DNA from: Diplonema japonicum
Lineage: Eukaryota > Euglenozoa > Diplonemea > Diplonemida > Diplonemidae
Assembly (NCBI GenBank): GCA_964019335.1
Contig: OZ025714.1
Location: 1 to 64,000, forward strand
DNA length: 64,000 nt
Reading direction: 5' to 3'
This document shows positions 20,952 through 32,474 of the stretch, in pieces (position 1 is the first letter of the stretch; each line of letters opens with the position of its first letter). The translations under genes were made by a program, and so were the position numbers. The notes beneath the pieces were generated by a model. It did no database searches and was not told where the DNA came from. It worked only from the letters and a program-made list of their open reading frames with translations.

Positions 20952-21605
20952 CTAGTGCTTCCTCCCGATGCCCAGAGTAGTAATGAACCTAATGATCGTT
21001 TGCGTTGGGCCCCAAGCCTTAAGAACAGGTGCCAGCCTGGGGACAACAGCGACAGTCAAGAGCATCTGCAGGTAGTTAGCATGTCTGAACTTTATAATAC
21101 CTGAAGGGGCCCGAATAATTTATTTACCGCCAGAGCGATTCCAAGCTCCGCCCAAGGGCCCTGTGTTGATAGCGGGAGTTTTTTAGTCTGATAGTTGGCA
21201 CACCTGCGGAAGCTTCTCCTCACCACCTAACCACTGTGCGAGCAGTCCCTTTACCTGAAAGATGAGCTGTGTGATTTACAACAAGCATACCGGCAGACCG
21301 CAGTACACTAAAGCAAACATCAACCAAAAGCCAATGGTGTGTATCACCAGATAAATGAACAGCGCAGGCGGTCCAAAGTGTTTCATCTTTCCATAAAGCG
21401 ATAGCTTTGACACATCAACAGGCTCTTTTTTCTTACCTTCCTTTTTATCAGTATTTTCGCTCGCAGCAGTACACCATCTTGCCTGATCAGTGCGTATCCT
21501 GCTGGGAGGCTTGCAGTAGAGACGGGTGAAGAGCTGCCTTGTGTTCCCTCGCAAGAGCACTTGCGATGCACTTCTAATATTCATAGTATCCTGTGATGCA
21601 TACAT
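20952..21605 (-). CDS. FAM210/DUF1279-type mitochondrial membrane protein
   Basis: Four exons, three introns of about 34-42 nt with phase-0 junctions. The N-terminus is Arg/Ser-rich with no acidic residue in the first 15, a plausible mitochondrial presequence. The DUF1279 core reads YGKMKHFGPPALFIYLVIHT, IGFWLMFALVYCGLPV|KG, then GPWAELGIALAVNKLFGPLQ and MLLTVAVVPRLAPVLKAWG, matching the family's order of a first TM pair, an N-K-x-x-x-P-L segment and a T-x-x-x-x-P-x-x-A helix. FAM210 proteins act in the mitochondrial inner membrane. Only the first exon has a long open frame; the remaining exons are 39-87 nt and are found only by splicing. Confidence 0.85.
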
Positions 21606-21779
21606 AATCTAAGGAGGAGATAATAATAAAAGGGAGAGGCAGTGAGAAGGCAGTGCCAAGGGTACACAATTCTGAGAGCACATTGGCACACAATCAGGGC
21701 AACCGGCTTCAGCACTGTGATGGTGCAATGGAGGATGGAAAGGAGTTAGTACGTTTTAAAAGAGCTTTACCTATTTCTA

Positions 21780-23302
21780 TTAAACTGTGCTGTAGCCCCT
21801 GCTTTTCATAGTTGAAGCGAAAGCCCGTTGCTCCTTTCTGTCGAAGCTCCTGGCAACTGCTTCCGGGCTTCGATCGATGCAAATAGCTGTCAGCAGCAAA
21901 CCGGCAGCGCTGCACATCGAGCACAGGATGCATATGGTAGGCATAGGATTGACACTTTCACTCATGATAGTGGAGATCGCGTAAACACCCACTGCACCGC
22001 CCAGCTTCCCGGATGCGGCAGAGATGCCGTGGCATCTGGCCCGCACTGAGGTGTCAAACAACACTGCCGGCAGCACAAATGTCGTGAAGTTAGGTCCAAA
22101 GTTAGAGAAAAAAAAAGTTAATCCGTACAGCACGAGAAACGTATTGCTGGAGAGCGTCTCGTACTGCAACCCCAACACCGCGAATAAGATCGTAATGGCC
22201 GTGAAACCTGACAGCTGCATCGACCGCAGCCCCATCGAGGGAAGGGCAAACAAGGCTGCGAAGTAACCAGGGATACCGAGCAAAGCAACTACAAGTAAAC
22301 ACCAAGCTGCAGAAGTAATCTGTGGTGTGGCGTGTATTAAGGGCTGCTTGTTTATACCTGCTCATGAGGCGATTGCGTTGCAGAGCTCGTGAGGCCCACG
22401 GCGGCGAAAGCTTGTGTCGCTAGGATAGAATTCCCATAGAAGGACACATCAAACAAGAACCAACACCCTGCGGTTCCTAGTAAACGGCGCCAGGAGTTTT
22501 TCCCGAGCACCTGCAAGAGGGGGGCGTTGAAGCGCGATGTGCCTTTGACGTTGTCAAAAGATTTACTATTATGCATGTTGTACCTCGGCAAGATGAGGAG
22601 GCCTGCAGGGATGGCACTGAAGCACAGGGCGTATCGCCACACCGTATCGAGGTCGGTGTATGTGTCCGAAGGGTACCTTCGCAACAGGGTTAGGATCACG
22701 ACCGGCCCCATAAGGAAACCAAAACCCTGCATGCAGAAGGTCAGCCCGATTGACCTTAAATCGGATGTCGACTCTCGTGACATGCTCGCACTCAAGGGGT
22801 ACTCCCCACCAACTCCGACACCCAGGACTAGCTGCCAGAAGCATAAACACCAGTAGATATCAAAGTTGTCAGTGCCGAACGAAGCTCCGGACCCCACGGC
22901 GCCTGCGATGACCAACGACAGTGTACACAAGCACGCTGTCTTCCTGCCTAGCTTGTCGGCTACCCATCCAAAGGTAAGCTGTCCCACAACAGCACCAATT
23001 AACTTTATGGCCCTAGCTACAGCTGCTTGAGTAGAGCTGGGCTTACCGAGTGTCGGGGTCATGGACATCGTAAGGATAACAGCACCGATGACGAACAGGT
23101 TGTACTGGTCAACCATGAAACCGCCGCCAGAGATTAAAAAAGACTTCCAGTTTACGTTCATCTTGTCAGGATAGTCTTGTTCGTTGTCGTGTGAAATCAA
23201 GTCCGACGTGAAAGACCGCTCGTCATCCCCGTAGTGTGGCATCATCGCCGGGGAAGTCATCTCGCCCTGGGGATCTGGGAGTCTTATGAAAGGAAAGAGC
23301 AT
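21780..23302 (-). CDS. MFS inorganic phosphate transporter (PHO84/PHT1 type)
   Basis: Two exons joined at HEQ|ITSAAW over an intron of about 38 nt near 22320-22358. MFS signatures: GWVADKLGRKTA between TM2 and TM3, and GVGVGGEYPLSASMSRE, the phosphate:H+ symporter motif. The second half has SNFGPNFTTFVLPAVLFDTS followed by RCHGISAASGKLGGAVGVY, which closely follows PHO84/PHT1 sequences. The N-terminus is a 50-residue acidic cytosolic segment. It likely imports phosphate at the plasma membrane. Start is MLFPFIRLPD, 6 nt after a pyrimidine-rich stretch ending in AAG; MTSPAMM is an alternative. No nearby regulator is seen. Confidence 0.9.
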
Positions 23303-23329
23303 AACAACCTTATCAAAAAGAAAAATACA

Positions 23330-23905
23330 TTATTGCACAGATCTAGTATCTAATTTATCTAATGCCTTCATCAGAGATGTAAGGTCGTTCGTTAGAGTAG
23401 AAGCCGACTGCTGAAGTAAAGAGGTCACCTCATGTGGGAGGCTTGCAGTATTGGCTTGCTTTTGCTTCTGCAGCCACAGTACAGAATCTACTGCGTCGGA
23501 GGGGCCAGTGGCAAGCATGCGCACCATGTCGTGGACGAGCTTCGTGACGTTATCTCTGTTCTTTTGATGGAAATACATGTTTGTATCGTGATGCTTATTC
23601 TCGATCTTAACAGATATATCAGGCATGTTCTCCATCACCTCCGCTAGGTGCTTTTCAAGTTCTTTCATCATTTCCACCTGCTCCCCCAGCTGCTCTGCGT
23701 CCACCACGCATTGTAGGTCTTCGCACACCTCTTTCTTTGCGGCTATGTGCTTTGCATTCTGAATAGATATCTGCAACTTATGCGACTGAGTAATCAACTC
23801 CGCCTCCTCCCCCACATGCACGAAATCTTCCATATGACTGCTCATGAACTTCGGCACAGGGGGGGCCTCTCGCAAGACAGCTTCTAGAATGCTTACCCCG
23901 TCCAT
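23330..23905 (-). CDS. Small coiled-coil protein of unknown function
   Basis: About 191 residues from MDGVSILEAV. Predominantly helical, with a heptad-like stretch LGEQVEMMKELEKHLAEVME and a Ser/Thr/Leu-rich C-terminus ending LMKALDKLDTRSVQ. No catalytic motif, TM or signal. An upstream in-frame Met at 23932 is possible but less likely. It ends 27 nt before the phosphate transporter start. Confidence 0.65.
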   Translation of the reverse strand: MDGVSILEAVLREAPPVPKFMSSHMEDFVHVGEEAELITQSHKLQISIQNAKHIAAKKEVCEDLQCVVDAEQLGEQVEMMKELEKHLAEVMENMPDISVKIENKHHDTNMYFHQKNRDNVTKLVHDMVRMLATGPSDAVDSVLWLQKQKQANTASLPHEVTSLLQQSASTLTNDLTSLMKALDKLDTRSVQ

Positions 23906-24001
23906 CTTAACTGTATTTATTAAGTAGTGCAAGTGTGTGCTAGAGTAAAATACAAAGTTAACTTAAAGATGTGTAAATCATCCTGCTGCTGAAGCAGCTT
24001 C

Positions 24002-27000
24002 TTACCAGTGTGTCATCCCTAGTGCGATGACAGAAAAGCCATCAAAAGACACTACGCCTTTTTTGCTGTATTTGGATATCATTTGGTCCAACTGCTTATC
24101 GGGAAGCCTCAGGCCTATCTCGTACTCCCTGTATAGCGACGCCACATCTTTCTTCTCAACATGCCCACACCGCAACACATCGAGCCGGTTGAAGAGGCCT
24201 CGGATGGACGTGGCGCTCTCCAAGAACAGCGGGTGCTCATATCGCGACAAGCTTTCCATGTTATGCGTGGCAGCTCGCTGCCTCACTTTTTTCACATTCT
24301 TCAAGACCATGATTTTCACTTTCCTCCACCCGATTGTGCACTGCGACTGCGTTGTCAGGATTCTAAGGCACCGCACAGCAGGAAGGGGGTGCTCCAGTTT
24401 CAAGCACCACCTAATTCCGTCTTTAGGTTGAAGCTTAAACTCGTGAACCATATGCGTCGGCACAGTGTCCCCCCCTGTCCATATCTGATGCACTGTCTGG
24501 CATGCTTCGTTGTCGAGCATGTCGCACCTGGTCAGCAGCTCTATGGCATATATGTTAACGCAACGCTGCAGATCGATGTGCATCCATTGTGGGGCAGAAG
24601 CACCACTAGACCATCCATCACTGCCCAGCCTATCTGGGATGACCACACCCCCTCCACTCGCGATGGTTGCGTTGCTTCTGTATGTCCCTTCACACCATCG
24701 GCTGACTTGTATGCTGCATTCTCCTTGGATATCTCGCAAAGGAACTGCGCTGCTTTCCTCGGGCTCGCATAGTGCCGCGTCTGACTCCCATGAAGCGGAC
24801 ATCAGCGAGCCGTGATGCATCCCACCACTGCTATCGCCAGTGACTGTGTCATAGCCTGTACGAAGGCTCCATTTCGCTATGACACTTGCGTCGCTCTCGA
24901 AGACAACGTCTCGTATGCAGCCCTTGAAGTACGACCTCAGTTCAGCATTGCAGCAGCTTGCTCCTAGAAAGAGCGGCACTTTCCACTCGGAAAAGTTAGC
25001 TGGAGAGTCACACTCACCGTATTCCGGGACCATGTTCTCACCATCAACGAGTAGCTGAAGCTCGTTAGTGCTCACATTGCTCGCTTGGATCCTCAACGCA
25101 TGCCACTTATTGTCTGAAAGGCGAGGGACATGAAATGATACTACGAATATACATCCATCGTGGTCGGACACGAACACCGTAAGGTACCATGCCATGTAGC
25201 GCTTCTGAGTAGTCATGTGCATCACGACGACGAATTGTGCATTATCATCAATGCAGCTCAGCAATGCCTGCACCTCGCCCTCCGGTGAGCAGCATCGTAC
25301 TCTTAGAGATACCTGCCAAGGTTGGCTTAGGAGGGCCCCAAAGCTGCCTACGTTTCCAAGATTGGCATGTGTGTTGATGCCATTGAACACCAACACAGAC
25401 GGAGGCAAGGCCTTGATTTCCCACTTGAAATTATTAACGGCAGATACACATCTGTTCCCTGAAATATCTTGCAGTGACTGCTCGAGAGGGATGTTCAACA
25501 GCTCCTTGTCGGCATTCCTCACTTTGACACTCCGAAGACCCGCCTTCAGGGACCCTTCCATGCCACCAAATGTAAAGACACTTCTACCACAGGGAAGAGA
25601 AATACTGTCTTTTTTGAAGTACGTCACAGCAAGGTTCCTGTTGTTCATTTTCACCTGGACGCACGATTCTTTGTAGTTGTATGAGAACTGCAGCATGTGC
25701 CACAGGCCAGAGAACAGCGCTTGCCCTGCATCGACGACAGCAACTACGGCGTTCATTACTGTGATTGTCAACATGCCAACGCTTACGGCACAAGGCGTCA
25801 TGTTGATTTCGACGTTCCACAAAGTGGAGGAGCCGTCGTCGGAAGTCAGCGTGAAGAGAACACCCGGCTCACGTGAGGGAGTGATCCAGAACTCCACGTC
25901 ATCAGCAACGGCATGTAGAAGCGTTGTGAGCGTAGACCTCTTTCCACACAACTGGAGTGTGCAGGGCGGCACAGCTGTGTGGACCCAATTGGGGTTACTG
26001 ATCGTCCCTATTAAGGCATTCTCGCCCTCGTCGGCTGCAACACACGTGGTGCCGCCTTCCATTGGCCACGAGGCGATCACTTTGCCACTGTGGCTTAGTG
26101 CGACATGCGCAATGATACCTTCGTAGTGGTGGTCTGTGAAAAACTCACGCCGCATGGCGCCAATGGTGACAATAAAGTCGGGGACGCTGTCGTACACCCT
26201 TGGTCCCTGACTGCTGCACAATGTAACTCTCACGGGCTTCGAATCAATTTTCATCTTCATAACGCCACTAGCAGCACTCTCCACTTCCCACTCTATGTTG
26301 TGCCATTCCACATCGAATACTGACGTGTCGCAGTGGCCGTGTAGTATGCGTCCACAGGAGTCCCTCACCACCATCCCGATCAAACCCCGCTCGCAGCAAT
26401 TCAGAGATAGGCAGACTGCAGCTTCCAGGTTTGGACTTGTTGGGTCGTTCGCTGCCCACAGCACCTGATAACGTGTGGTGCTTCCGCACTTTATCCAGCA
26501 CTCGAAAGTGAATGCTTCAAAGTTGCTGGGTTTAAAGTGCGGCCTGGTGTCACCTATGTCGACGCAGCAGTCGTTGTCCATCAGCAGCTGTTGATTTGTT
26601 GTTAAAAATAGAGCTGCCGCATACCGCTGAGGTGGGGACTGCTGTGCTCTTCCAAGTGACGTTCTTCACCACAGCCCTTTCGCCTCTAGGCAAGGATATA
26701 AAAGATTCACCAAAGCGCTGTAGTTAATACTATTTACTTCTGGAACATACCTCACAGAGTGGGAGGTGTGCTGACAAACGGCCAGCCTCGTAAATCTGCA
26801 CGTCCAGTATGAAAGCATTCAATTGGTGCATTTTGTTGGGTCTGTTTCCCACTGATAACGTTGGCGCAAAAGCTGCTTCAACACGCTCGGTCTGTGGCGC
26901 TGACACACCCACCGGCACACTATCTAGCAATACTGACCACTTACTTCCTGCTACCGTCCATTTTATTTTGTGCCACGTTGTATCACACACTACTGCTTCG

Positions 27001-28508
27001 GCAGTGCGTGTGGTCTTTTTCGCTAGGAGCTCACCTTCGCATTCCTCTACTACTGTTAGCACAGCAGTTTCTGCTTGCAACTCAATCACGAAAGACCAGC
27101 CCACACCAGATCCTGACATCAGATGGTACAAGCTCTTGTGCGTACTGTGTACGTTGATGAGGAACTGCACAGAGAAGTCAGGCTCACTGCTCAAGTATAG
27201 CCCCGCTTCTACATAGCTGTGGTCACCTATCCACAGTACCAAAGGAGGGCACACAGTAGGGTGCCATGTATGTTGCGAAGAGAGCATTCCGTTGCTGGCG
27301 CCAGGCACTGTGTTCAAGCAACAATCACCGATGCCCTCGTCCATGAGCAGATCGGTTATGATCCCGCCTTCCGATGTGATAACAAGGTGCCGGACGTACC
27401 CTTCAAAGCGTGGCGGAATGACTGCTGTTGTTGTCAAGTAAAATAGATCTGAGGGCCCTTCGGTGTGTGTGAGGAGCATGCTGACCCTGACTGAATCTAT
27501 TGAAACTTCCATCTTGTTGTTAGCCGAGTCATGCACGCCCCAAGATATCTCGTGCCACTTCCCATCGCAGATCGGTGAATTGATCACCGCAGTGAGCCTT
27601 CGTCGTGCCCCATCGGTCAGCGTGAACGTGGTCTCGCCCTTTGAAGGGGTGTTCAGAAGGATCTCGGCGATGACGCAGCAAGCATTCGTCTCACGTACCT
27701 CTAAAGGTGATGACGGGATTTGCTGGTTTGTTTTTATCCAAAAGCAAACTTCCCAAGGAGACTTCCCCAGCCCGTGAGGCCCGAGCAGCCCCATTGATGT
27801 GATACCGTCAAAGTGGACAGAAGTAGGCGGGCCTTCTAATTTGTCCCACTGGCATTTGTGGTTGGACGCTGCGGAAGCCTTTGAATTATGGACGATTTCC
27901 ACTAAGGAAGACCCGGTTCCCACATCCATGGGCCATCGGTAGGCCAGTTCTTCGTCAACGAAGAGGGACAGGTATTTAGCCCATCCCTTGAAGAAGCACA
28001 GTACCTCGTTGGTGTGCACGACACTAGAAATGGCGCCGATTATGGTTTCGGAAGGGAAAAAAGACTTCATTGGCGTGTGGCGAATAGGACTGAAGTTGAA
28101 GGGACCTTCGGAGTGCGTGAAGTTCAGCTTCAGCTGCTGATCGTCGAGGAAAACCTTCATGGCATTGGAGGCTGAGTCTGTGACGACCCATTCCAGCTGG
28201 TGCCACATCCAGTCGCGTAAAGGGACGCAGGTGGTGCCAGCAAGTGTTCTACCGTCAGCATCCCTGATAACAAAGGTACTGATGCCAGGCTCACTTTGGC
28301 CTTCCGCGTTGCCTTCTAGGTACACAGCACAGATTACAACTTTCTTATGCACCATGCCGAAGACGCATTCCACACCCTCGCCGCTTGCACTTTTTATCCA
28401 CACTTTCAGGCTGCTTCTCTGCAGCCCTGCCCTGTACCTCTCAACATCTCCCACGTTCACATAACAGTCAATTCCGTTGAATCTCAATGTGCCTTTGCCA
28501 TTTTTCAT
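24002..28508 (-). CDS. Large multi-LamG, discoidin-like and EF-hand protein
   Basis: Three exons: introns 26718-26750 (33 nt) and 26588-26624 (37 nt), both GTATG...CAG and phase 0, give about 1,478 residues. About six LamG/concanavalin-like beta-sandwich modules recur, each opening with a strand like TLRFNGIDCYVNVGD, SVHFDGITSMGLLG or LVFNGINTHANLGN and carrying a WHxIxW strand (MWHQLEW, KWHEISW, TWHKIKW, EWHNIEW). An F5/8-type (discoidin-like) module follows (WMHIDLQRCVNIYAIELLTR), then an EF-hand pair at the C-terminus (LFNRLDVLRCGHVEKKDVAS). No signal peptide or TM is visible, so despite extracellular-type modules it may be cytosolic or flagellar. The final TGGTAAG could be a stop or a donor; I read it as the stop. 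Confidence 0.85.
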
Positions 28509-29050
28509 GAATCACCTGCTATCGTACGGTAGGAAGGCAGCTGCAGAGGGGGAAAGAGGAAAGTAAGGGAGGAAACAAAAAGAGCGAAAGATGTCAGCTG
28601 GAAAACGAAAAAGAAAGAGATGAGATAAAGGAGGTTCCTGTTTTGAACGTCCCCCTTGTCTCTACTTATCTACCCCTTTCTCCCTTCTGGGGCCTCGGCC
28701 TTTCTTTCTTTTTTGGCTGTGTTGCCTTTCTCAAAGTATCCTCCCTTTCTTCTTGCCACTTTGGAAAAGAAAAGAAAAATAGTCTTGTGAGACGCCCACT
28801 GTTCCGCCTGCATCTATCCCCGCCAGAAAGAGGGGGGGGGAGGAGAAGGAAAATCAACAAGCCAAATAAACAAAGAAAAAGAGGAAAATGTCACACAACG
28901 AAAGTTTTTTCTTTTATCTAGAAAGATAAAGGTATTGTAATAGCTTTTTTAGTGTGTTTGCGACACTTATTCCAGCGGGTTGGTCGTGTGCAGTATTTAC
29001 AAAAAGACTGCTGCGGACATCGTTGCTGAATATTCTAAGTCTGCCAATTT
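28509..29050. other. AT-rich intergenic region
   Basis: About 540 bp, one of the longer spacers inside the array. On the minus strand a long pyrimidine tract (CTTTCCTCTTTCCCCCTCTGCAG, quoted here in part as TTTCCCCCTCTGCAG) ends 31 nt before the ATG at 28508 and looks like the acceptor for that gene. The rest is AT/GA-rich with no coding signal. Confidence 0.5.
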
Positions 29051-29927
29051 CTAGACGTGCGATTCTTCTTTGGCTTGATACGACTGTAGCATCTTCGCCT
29101 TCAGATCGTTCTGGTATGCGGCATCCTGCTCGTCTGTCACCTTCACGATGGCGTCCGGCTTGACGTTAATGGGCCTCTTGCCATTGTCGACTCTCATGTC
29201 GAACGAGACGTTGACCTTCTCGTCGTTGGTGTGGTTCACAGTGCCGTGTGTGCCTGCCTCCACAACGACAGCCTTCTTCGACTTGATGTCCTTGATTGCC
29301 TTCACCCTGTACCCCTTCAGCATCATACCCTCGAAGGGGTTGCCTCTGTGCTCCTGCGGGCATGACGAGGACCGCCGTAGGTTCAAGCTGAGGCCTGCCG
29401 CGATGTCCGTCCCCAGCAAGTCATGTTGCACGGCAAGCCACGCTCCCACATGTTCAATCGTCCTCGGGCTGTCGGCCACAGCACACCTCCTCTGCATGCC
29501 CGCTCTGCCTCCTTGTGCCCTGCAGACAAACGTCACCAGATCAGCCAGGATCATCAGTGACTCCTCGTCCAAACCCTGCGCCGCAGAGACTATTGAAGCA
29601 GTCGCCGGGCTGTAGCACTGGTTCTCTTGCCTCCTCAGCCGCGAGTCCAGTGGCGACCTGAGTTCCTTTTTCGCCTCGTCTTCTGCATTGTTGCCGTTGC
29701 TAACGTTGTGTCTTGGGCTTCCTGACTCGACCCCAATCTTACGCGGCTGTAAAAAAGATGTAGCAGGAAAATATATACCTCAATAGGTGCACATGGTCTG
29801 GGACAGGGCTTCTCTGAAGCGGGTAAACCAGGCTTCTCGGGCGAAGGATCCTGCTGCATTCCGTTGAGTGTGATGTCTGGTAACATACCAGTTCAAACCT
29901 TCTGAAAGACGCTTCTCTCATATGCAT
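29051..29927 (-). CDS. Unknown protein with C-terminal SH3-like barrel
   Basis: Three exons: a 13-codon first exon (MHMREASFRRFEL), a second of 26 codons (DPSPEKPGLP...CAPIE) and a long third; both introns start GTAT and end CAG, phase 0. The middle is a helical Cys/Met-containing domain (ESLMILADLVTFVCRAQGG). The C-terminal ~75 residues (GYRVKAIKDIKSKKAVVVEA, THGTVNHTNDEKVNVSFD) look like a small SH3/Tudor/KOW-type barrel followed by a helix. No family name can be assigned. Confidence 0.6.
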
Positions 29928-29994
29928 TGTGCCTGTGGTACGTAATACAGCTGCACTAGTGACAAATGATTACTATAAACATCTACTTTCGCGA

Positions 29995-30408
29995 TCACGC
30001 TTCTGGTAGTCCTTGCGCCTTCACTGCTAGTTTCTGGTCGTACACCTTGTTCAGGAGTGCTTCGTTGAGCTCATTGCCCTTTATATCACTTGGGTTGATC
30101 ACGATTACCCTGCTGAATCGCTGCCCTTCCACCAATATGGAGTACCGATACGCATCTTCCGTGCAATTCATGGGCCGCACGTCAGCTGCCACCACCACTT
30201 CAGGGACAGGCCGCTCTTTGGTTGGTTTTGAGAAAATGAACCTTATGATCGGCGACCGTGTTTCTTTAAACATCAAAGCCGATGTGAACTTGTAGGACAG
30301 GCCTAGCTTGAGAAACAAGTCAGATGTCTGTATTGCGTCGAACTACGTGTTTGAGCATACCTCCTGGTGGAGCTTTTTATTTTCTGCTATCTGTTTCCCC
30401 TCATCCAT
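29995..30408 (-). CDS. Small conserved-looking protein of unknown function
   Basis: About 127 residues. The first exon starts MDEGKQIAENKKLHQE; a roughly 33-nt GTATG intron near 30323-30357 joins it to TSDLFLKLGLSYKFTSALMF. The rest is alpha/beta: FIFSKPTKERPVPEVVVAAD, RYSILVEGQRFSRVIVINP. No TM. An upstream frame beginning MYDWLGDAAAHQ (to about 30650) with a GTGAG donor could be a leader exon, but I treat it as 5' untranslated or intergenic. Confidence 0.5.
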
Positions 30409-30687
30409 CTCTTCATTCTGTGGGGAGGTTCGTGGTACGGAGGTGGCAAAATAAAAAGTAGTCAAATTGATGCAGTGAAGGGGCATCATCTTGGTTCTGA
30501 AGAAGAGTAGAAAAAACGCTCAAGGGCCCAGATAACACTCACCTTGAAACAACAAGAATAAGTATAGCCAGCAGCAACGCTGGAAACGGAGAGAGTAGAC
30601 CGGTGGAATGACAGCTGGTGTGCTGCTGCATCTCCAAGCCAGTCGTACATAGTAAAGTTACGGGTAGAACTACCCAGCGAAACGTTC

Positions 30688-32322
30688 TTATAGACGAGAG
30701 GGAGTGTTGTCAAGTGTGAAAACGATGGGTCCCCTGCCCTGTTGGGCAGTCACCTGAACCGGGACGTCGAAGCACTCGTTTTTCAAGAGGTACTCCATAG
30801 TATTCGGGTCCGCCGAATTTGCCACAAATCTCTTCCCCGACTCAAGGGTGCCAACGCCAATGGCCCGTTGGGGGCCTTGCCTGCCAAATGCTACAGTCCA
30901 GAACTCCAACATCCCCCTGCCATTGGGCTTCATGTCCAACTTGACTGGCTTCGCATACGAATTGCAAAGCTGCTGATCCTCAGCCATTGTAGAAGCTGCC
31001 CACTGTCTGTACTGCGCAGAATACACGGCCCCTGAGTGCTTACTGAAATATCCACCATTCATGGTGACCAGTCCTTGGTCCTCTCTCTTCTTCCTCAAGA
31101 GATTCACCATCTCAACAACACCATGCAGTCCGAAGTTGTTACCAGGACCGCCGTGAAACTGCATGTTCCCAATCTGCGTCAGCTCCCCCGCATCTTTGTA
31201 CGTGATGCCCAGCTCTTTGACTGCCATCTTGACTGCAATAGGGAAGCAAGAATAGATTTCCTTGTGCTGCACGTTGTTGAGAGACATCCCAAGTGCGCTC
31301 TCCAACCTCATCTTCATCACCTTCATGCCGTTGGATGTGTGCAGCTCGCTCCTTTCAAGGGTCGGTATTGGTGTCTCAGAGACGGCACACCGAGCGTGAA
31401 TGAAGATGCACTTTTCTTCAGGTATACCACGCCTCCTTGCCTCGTCAATAGACATCATCAGCACAGCAGCTGACTGGTTGACATCAATGACAGAGTTCAT
31501 CATTTTTGTGTACGGGAAACCAATCATACGATTCTTGTTCGTCACTGTGCCGATTTCTTCAGGCGTCTTGTAGGTTGGGAACCAAGAATGCTCCGGGTGT
31601 TTGGCAGCCACAGCACTCATCTCACTCATTAACTTGCTGAGCTCAGCCTGGTACTGTTCTCCGGGAACATCTTTGTAGTACTTTCTCTTGAAAGCCTGCT
31701 CAATCAGTGGGTACATGTGTGCAGCAGGTGCCAAACCGTGCACTATCTCTGGTAAGCCAAACATGGATTTCTCGGGGGTAAGCAGCTTGGGTTCTCCCCC
31801 TGGATGATCCCCCCACGGGAGCTTCTTACCGCTTTGTGCTACTTCTTTTCTCTCACCGGTCATCGAGAACATCGGCACCTTGACACCCTCGATACCCCAG
31901 CCCTTCGCACGCGCTTTAGCGAGTGTTGCCATTGCCTCGCTTCCTGCAACGAGCACGGAGTTCACCTCACCTTTGGCGATTCTGTCTCCCATTTCGTTGA
32001 TTGCGTACTGTGGCCCGTTGCCCCCAGTAGATGTGGCATAGTAGGCGTTGTTGCGGGTGGCTGTGTGTGTCTTCAGAAGGTTCCCAAGAGACCTCGGCGG
32101 GTTGCTGTAGAGATGTGGCACGGTAGGAGGGAACAACAACTGGTGCAGGTGCGGAATGGTCACAATCAAGTCGACGTCAATATCTTTTTCACTGATGCCT
32201 GCATCGGCAAAGGCAAGAACTGAAGCCTTGTGCATGAGCTGCAAGGGGGTCAGCGCATCATCAAGTTCACCCTTCTGGGTGTACCTGCTCACACCTACCA
32301 ATACGGGAGTTCTGCCGTCCAT
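30688..32322 (-). CDS. Thiolase-like protein (TLP1/SCP2-thiolase-like)
   Basis: 544 residues, single exon. The thiolase fold is clear: PVLVGVSRYTQKGE at the start, VLVAGSEAMATLAKAR, then FHGGPGNNFGLHGVVEMVNL, the GGPGNN-x-x-x-H motif of SCP2-type thiolases with its active-site His. At the usual nucleophile position the sequence is STGGNGPQYAINEM with no Cys, as in TLP1-type thiolase-like proteins, so C-C bond chemistry is unlikely. An extra C-terminal domain of ~120 residues (beta-rich, FWTVAFGRQGPQRAIGVGTL) also fits TLP1. These proteins probably bind CoA or acyl-CoA; a peroxisomal-type tripeptide is not present (ends PSRL). Confidence 0.85.
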   Translation of the reverse strand: MDGRTPVLVGVSRYTQKGELDDALTPLQLMHKASVLAFADAGISEKDIDVDLIVTIPHLHQLLFPPTVPHLYSNPPRSLGNLLKTHTATRNNAYYATSTGGNGPQYAINEMGDRIAKGEVNSVLVAGSEAMATLAKARAKGWGIEGVKVPMFSMTGERKEVAQSGKKLPWGDHPGGEPKLLTPEKSMFGLPEIVHGLAPAAHMYPLIEQAFKRKYYKDVPGEQYQAELSKLMSEMSAVAAKHPEHSWFPTYKTPEEIGTVTNKNRMIGFPYTKMMNSVIDVNQSAAVLMMSIDEARRRGIPEEKCIFIHARCAVSETPIPTLERSELHTSNGMKVMKMRLESALGMSLNNVQHKEIYSCFPIAVKMAVKELGITYKDAGELTQIGNMQFHGGPGNNFGLHGVVEMVNLLRKKREDQGLVTMNGGYFSKHSGAVYSAQYRQWAASTMAEDQQLCNSYAKPVKLDMKPNGRGMLEFWTVAFGRQGPQRAIGVGTLESGKRFVANSADPNTMEYLLKNECFDVPVQVTAQQGRGPIVFTLDNTPSRL

Positions 32323-32474
32323 ATGCCTTGTACCCTGTGGTAAGATGGTAAAGGATGAAGGTCGAGTAGCAATATGCAGATGAAATAGATGACAGTTCCA
32401 CTGATAAGTGGGGACATGTCGCGTGGAACAGCTCGAAGAGCGAATCGCAAGGATGAGAGTTGCTCGCGGAAGCT

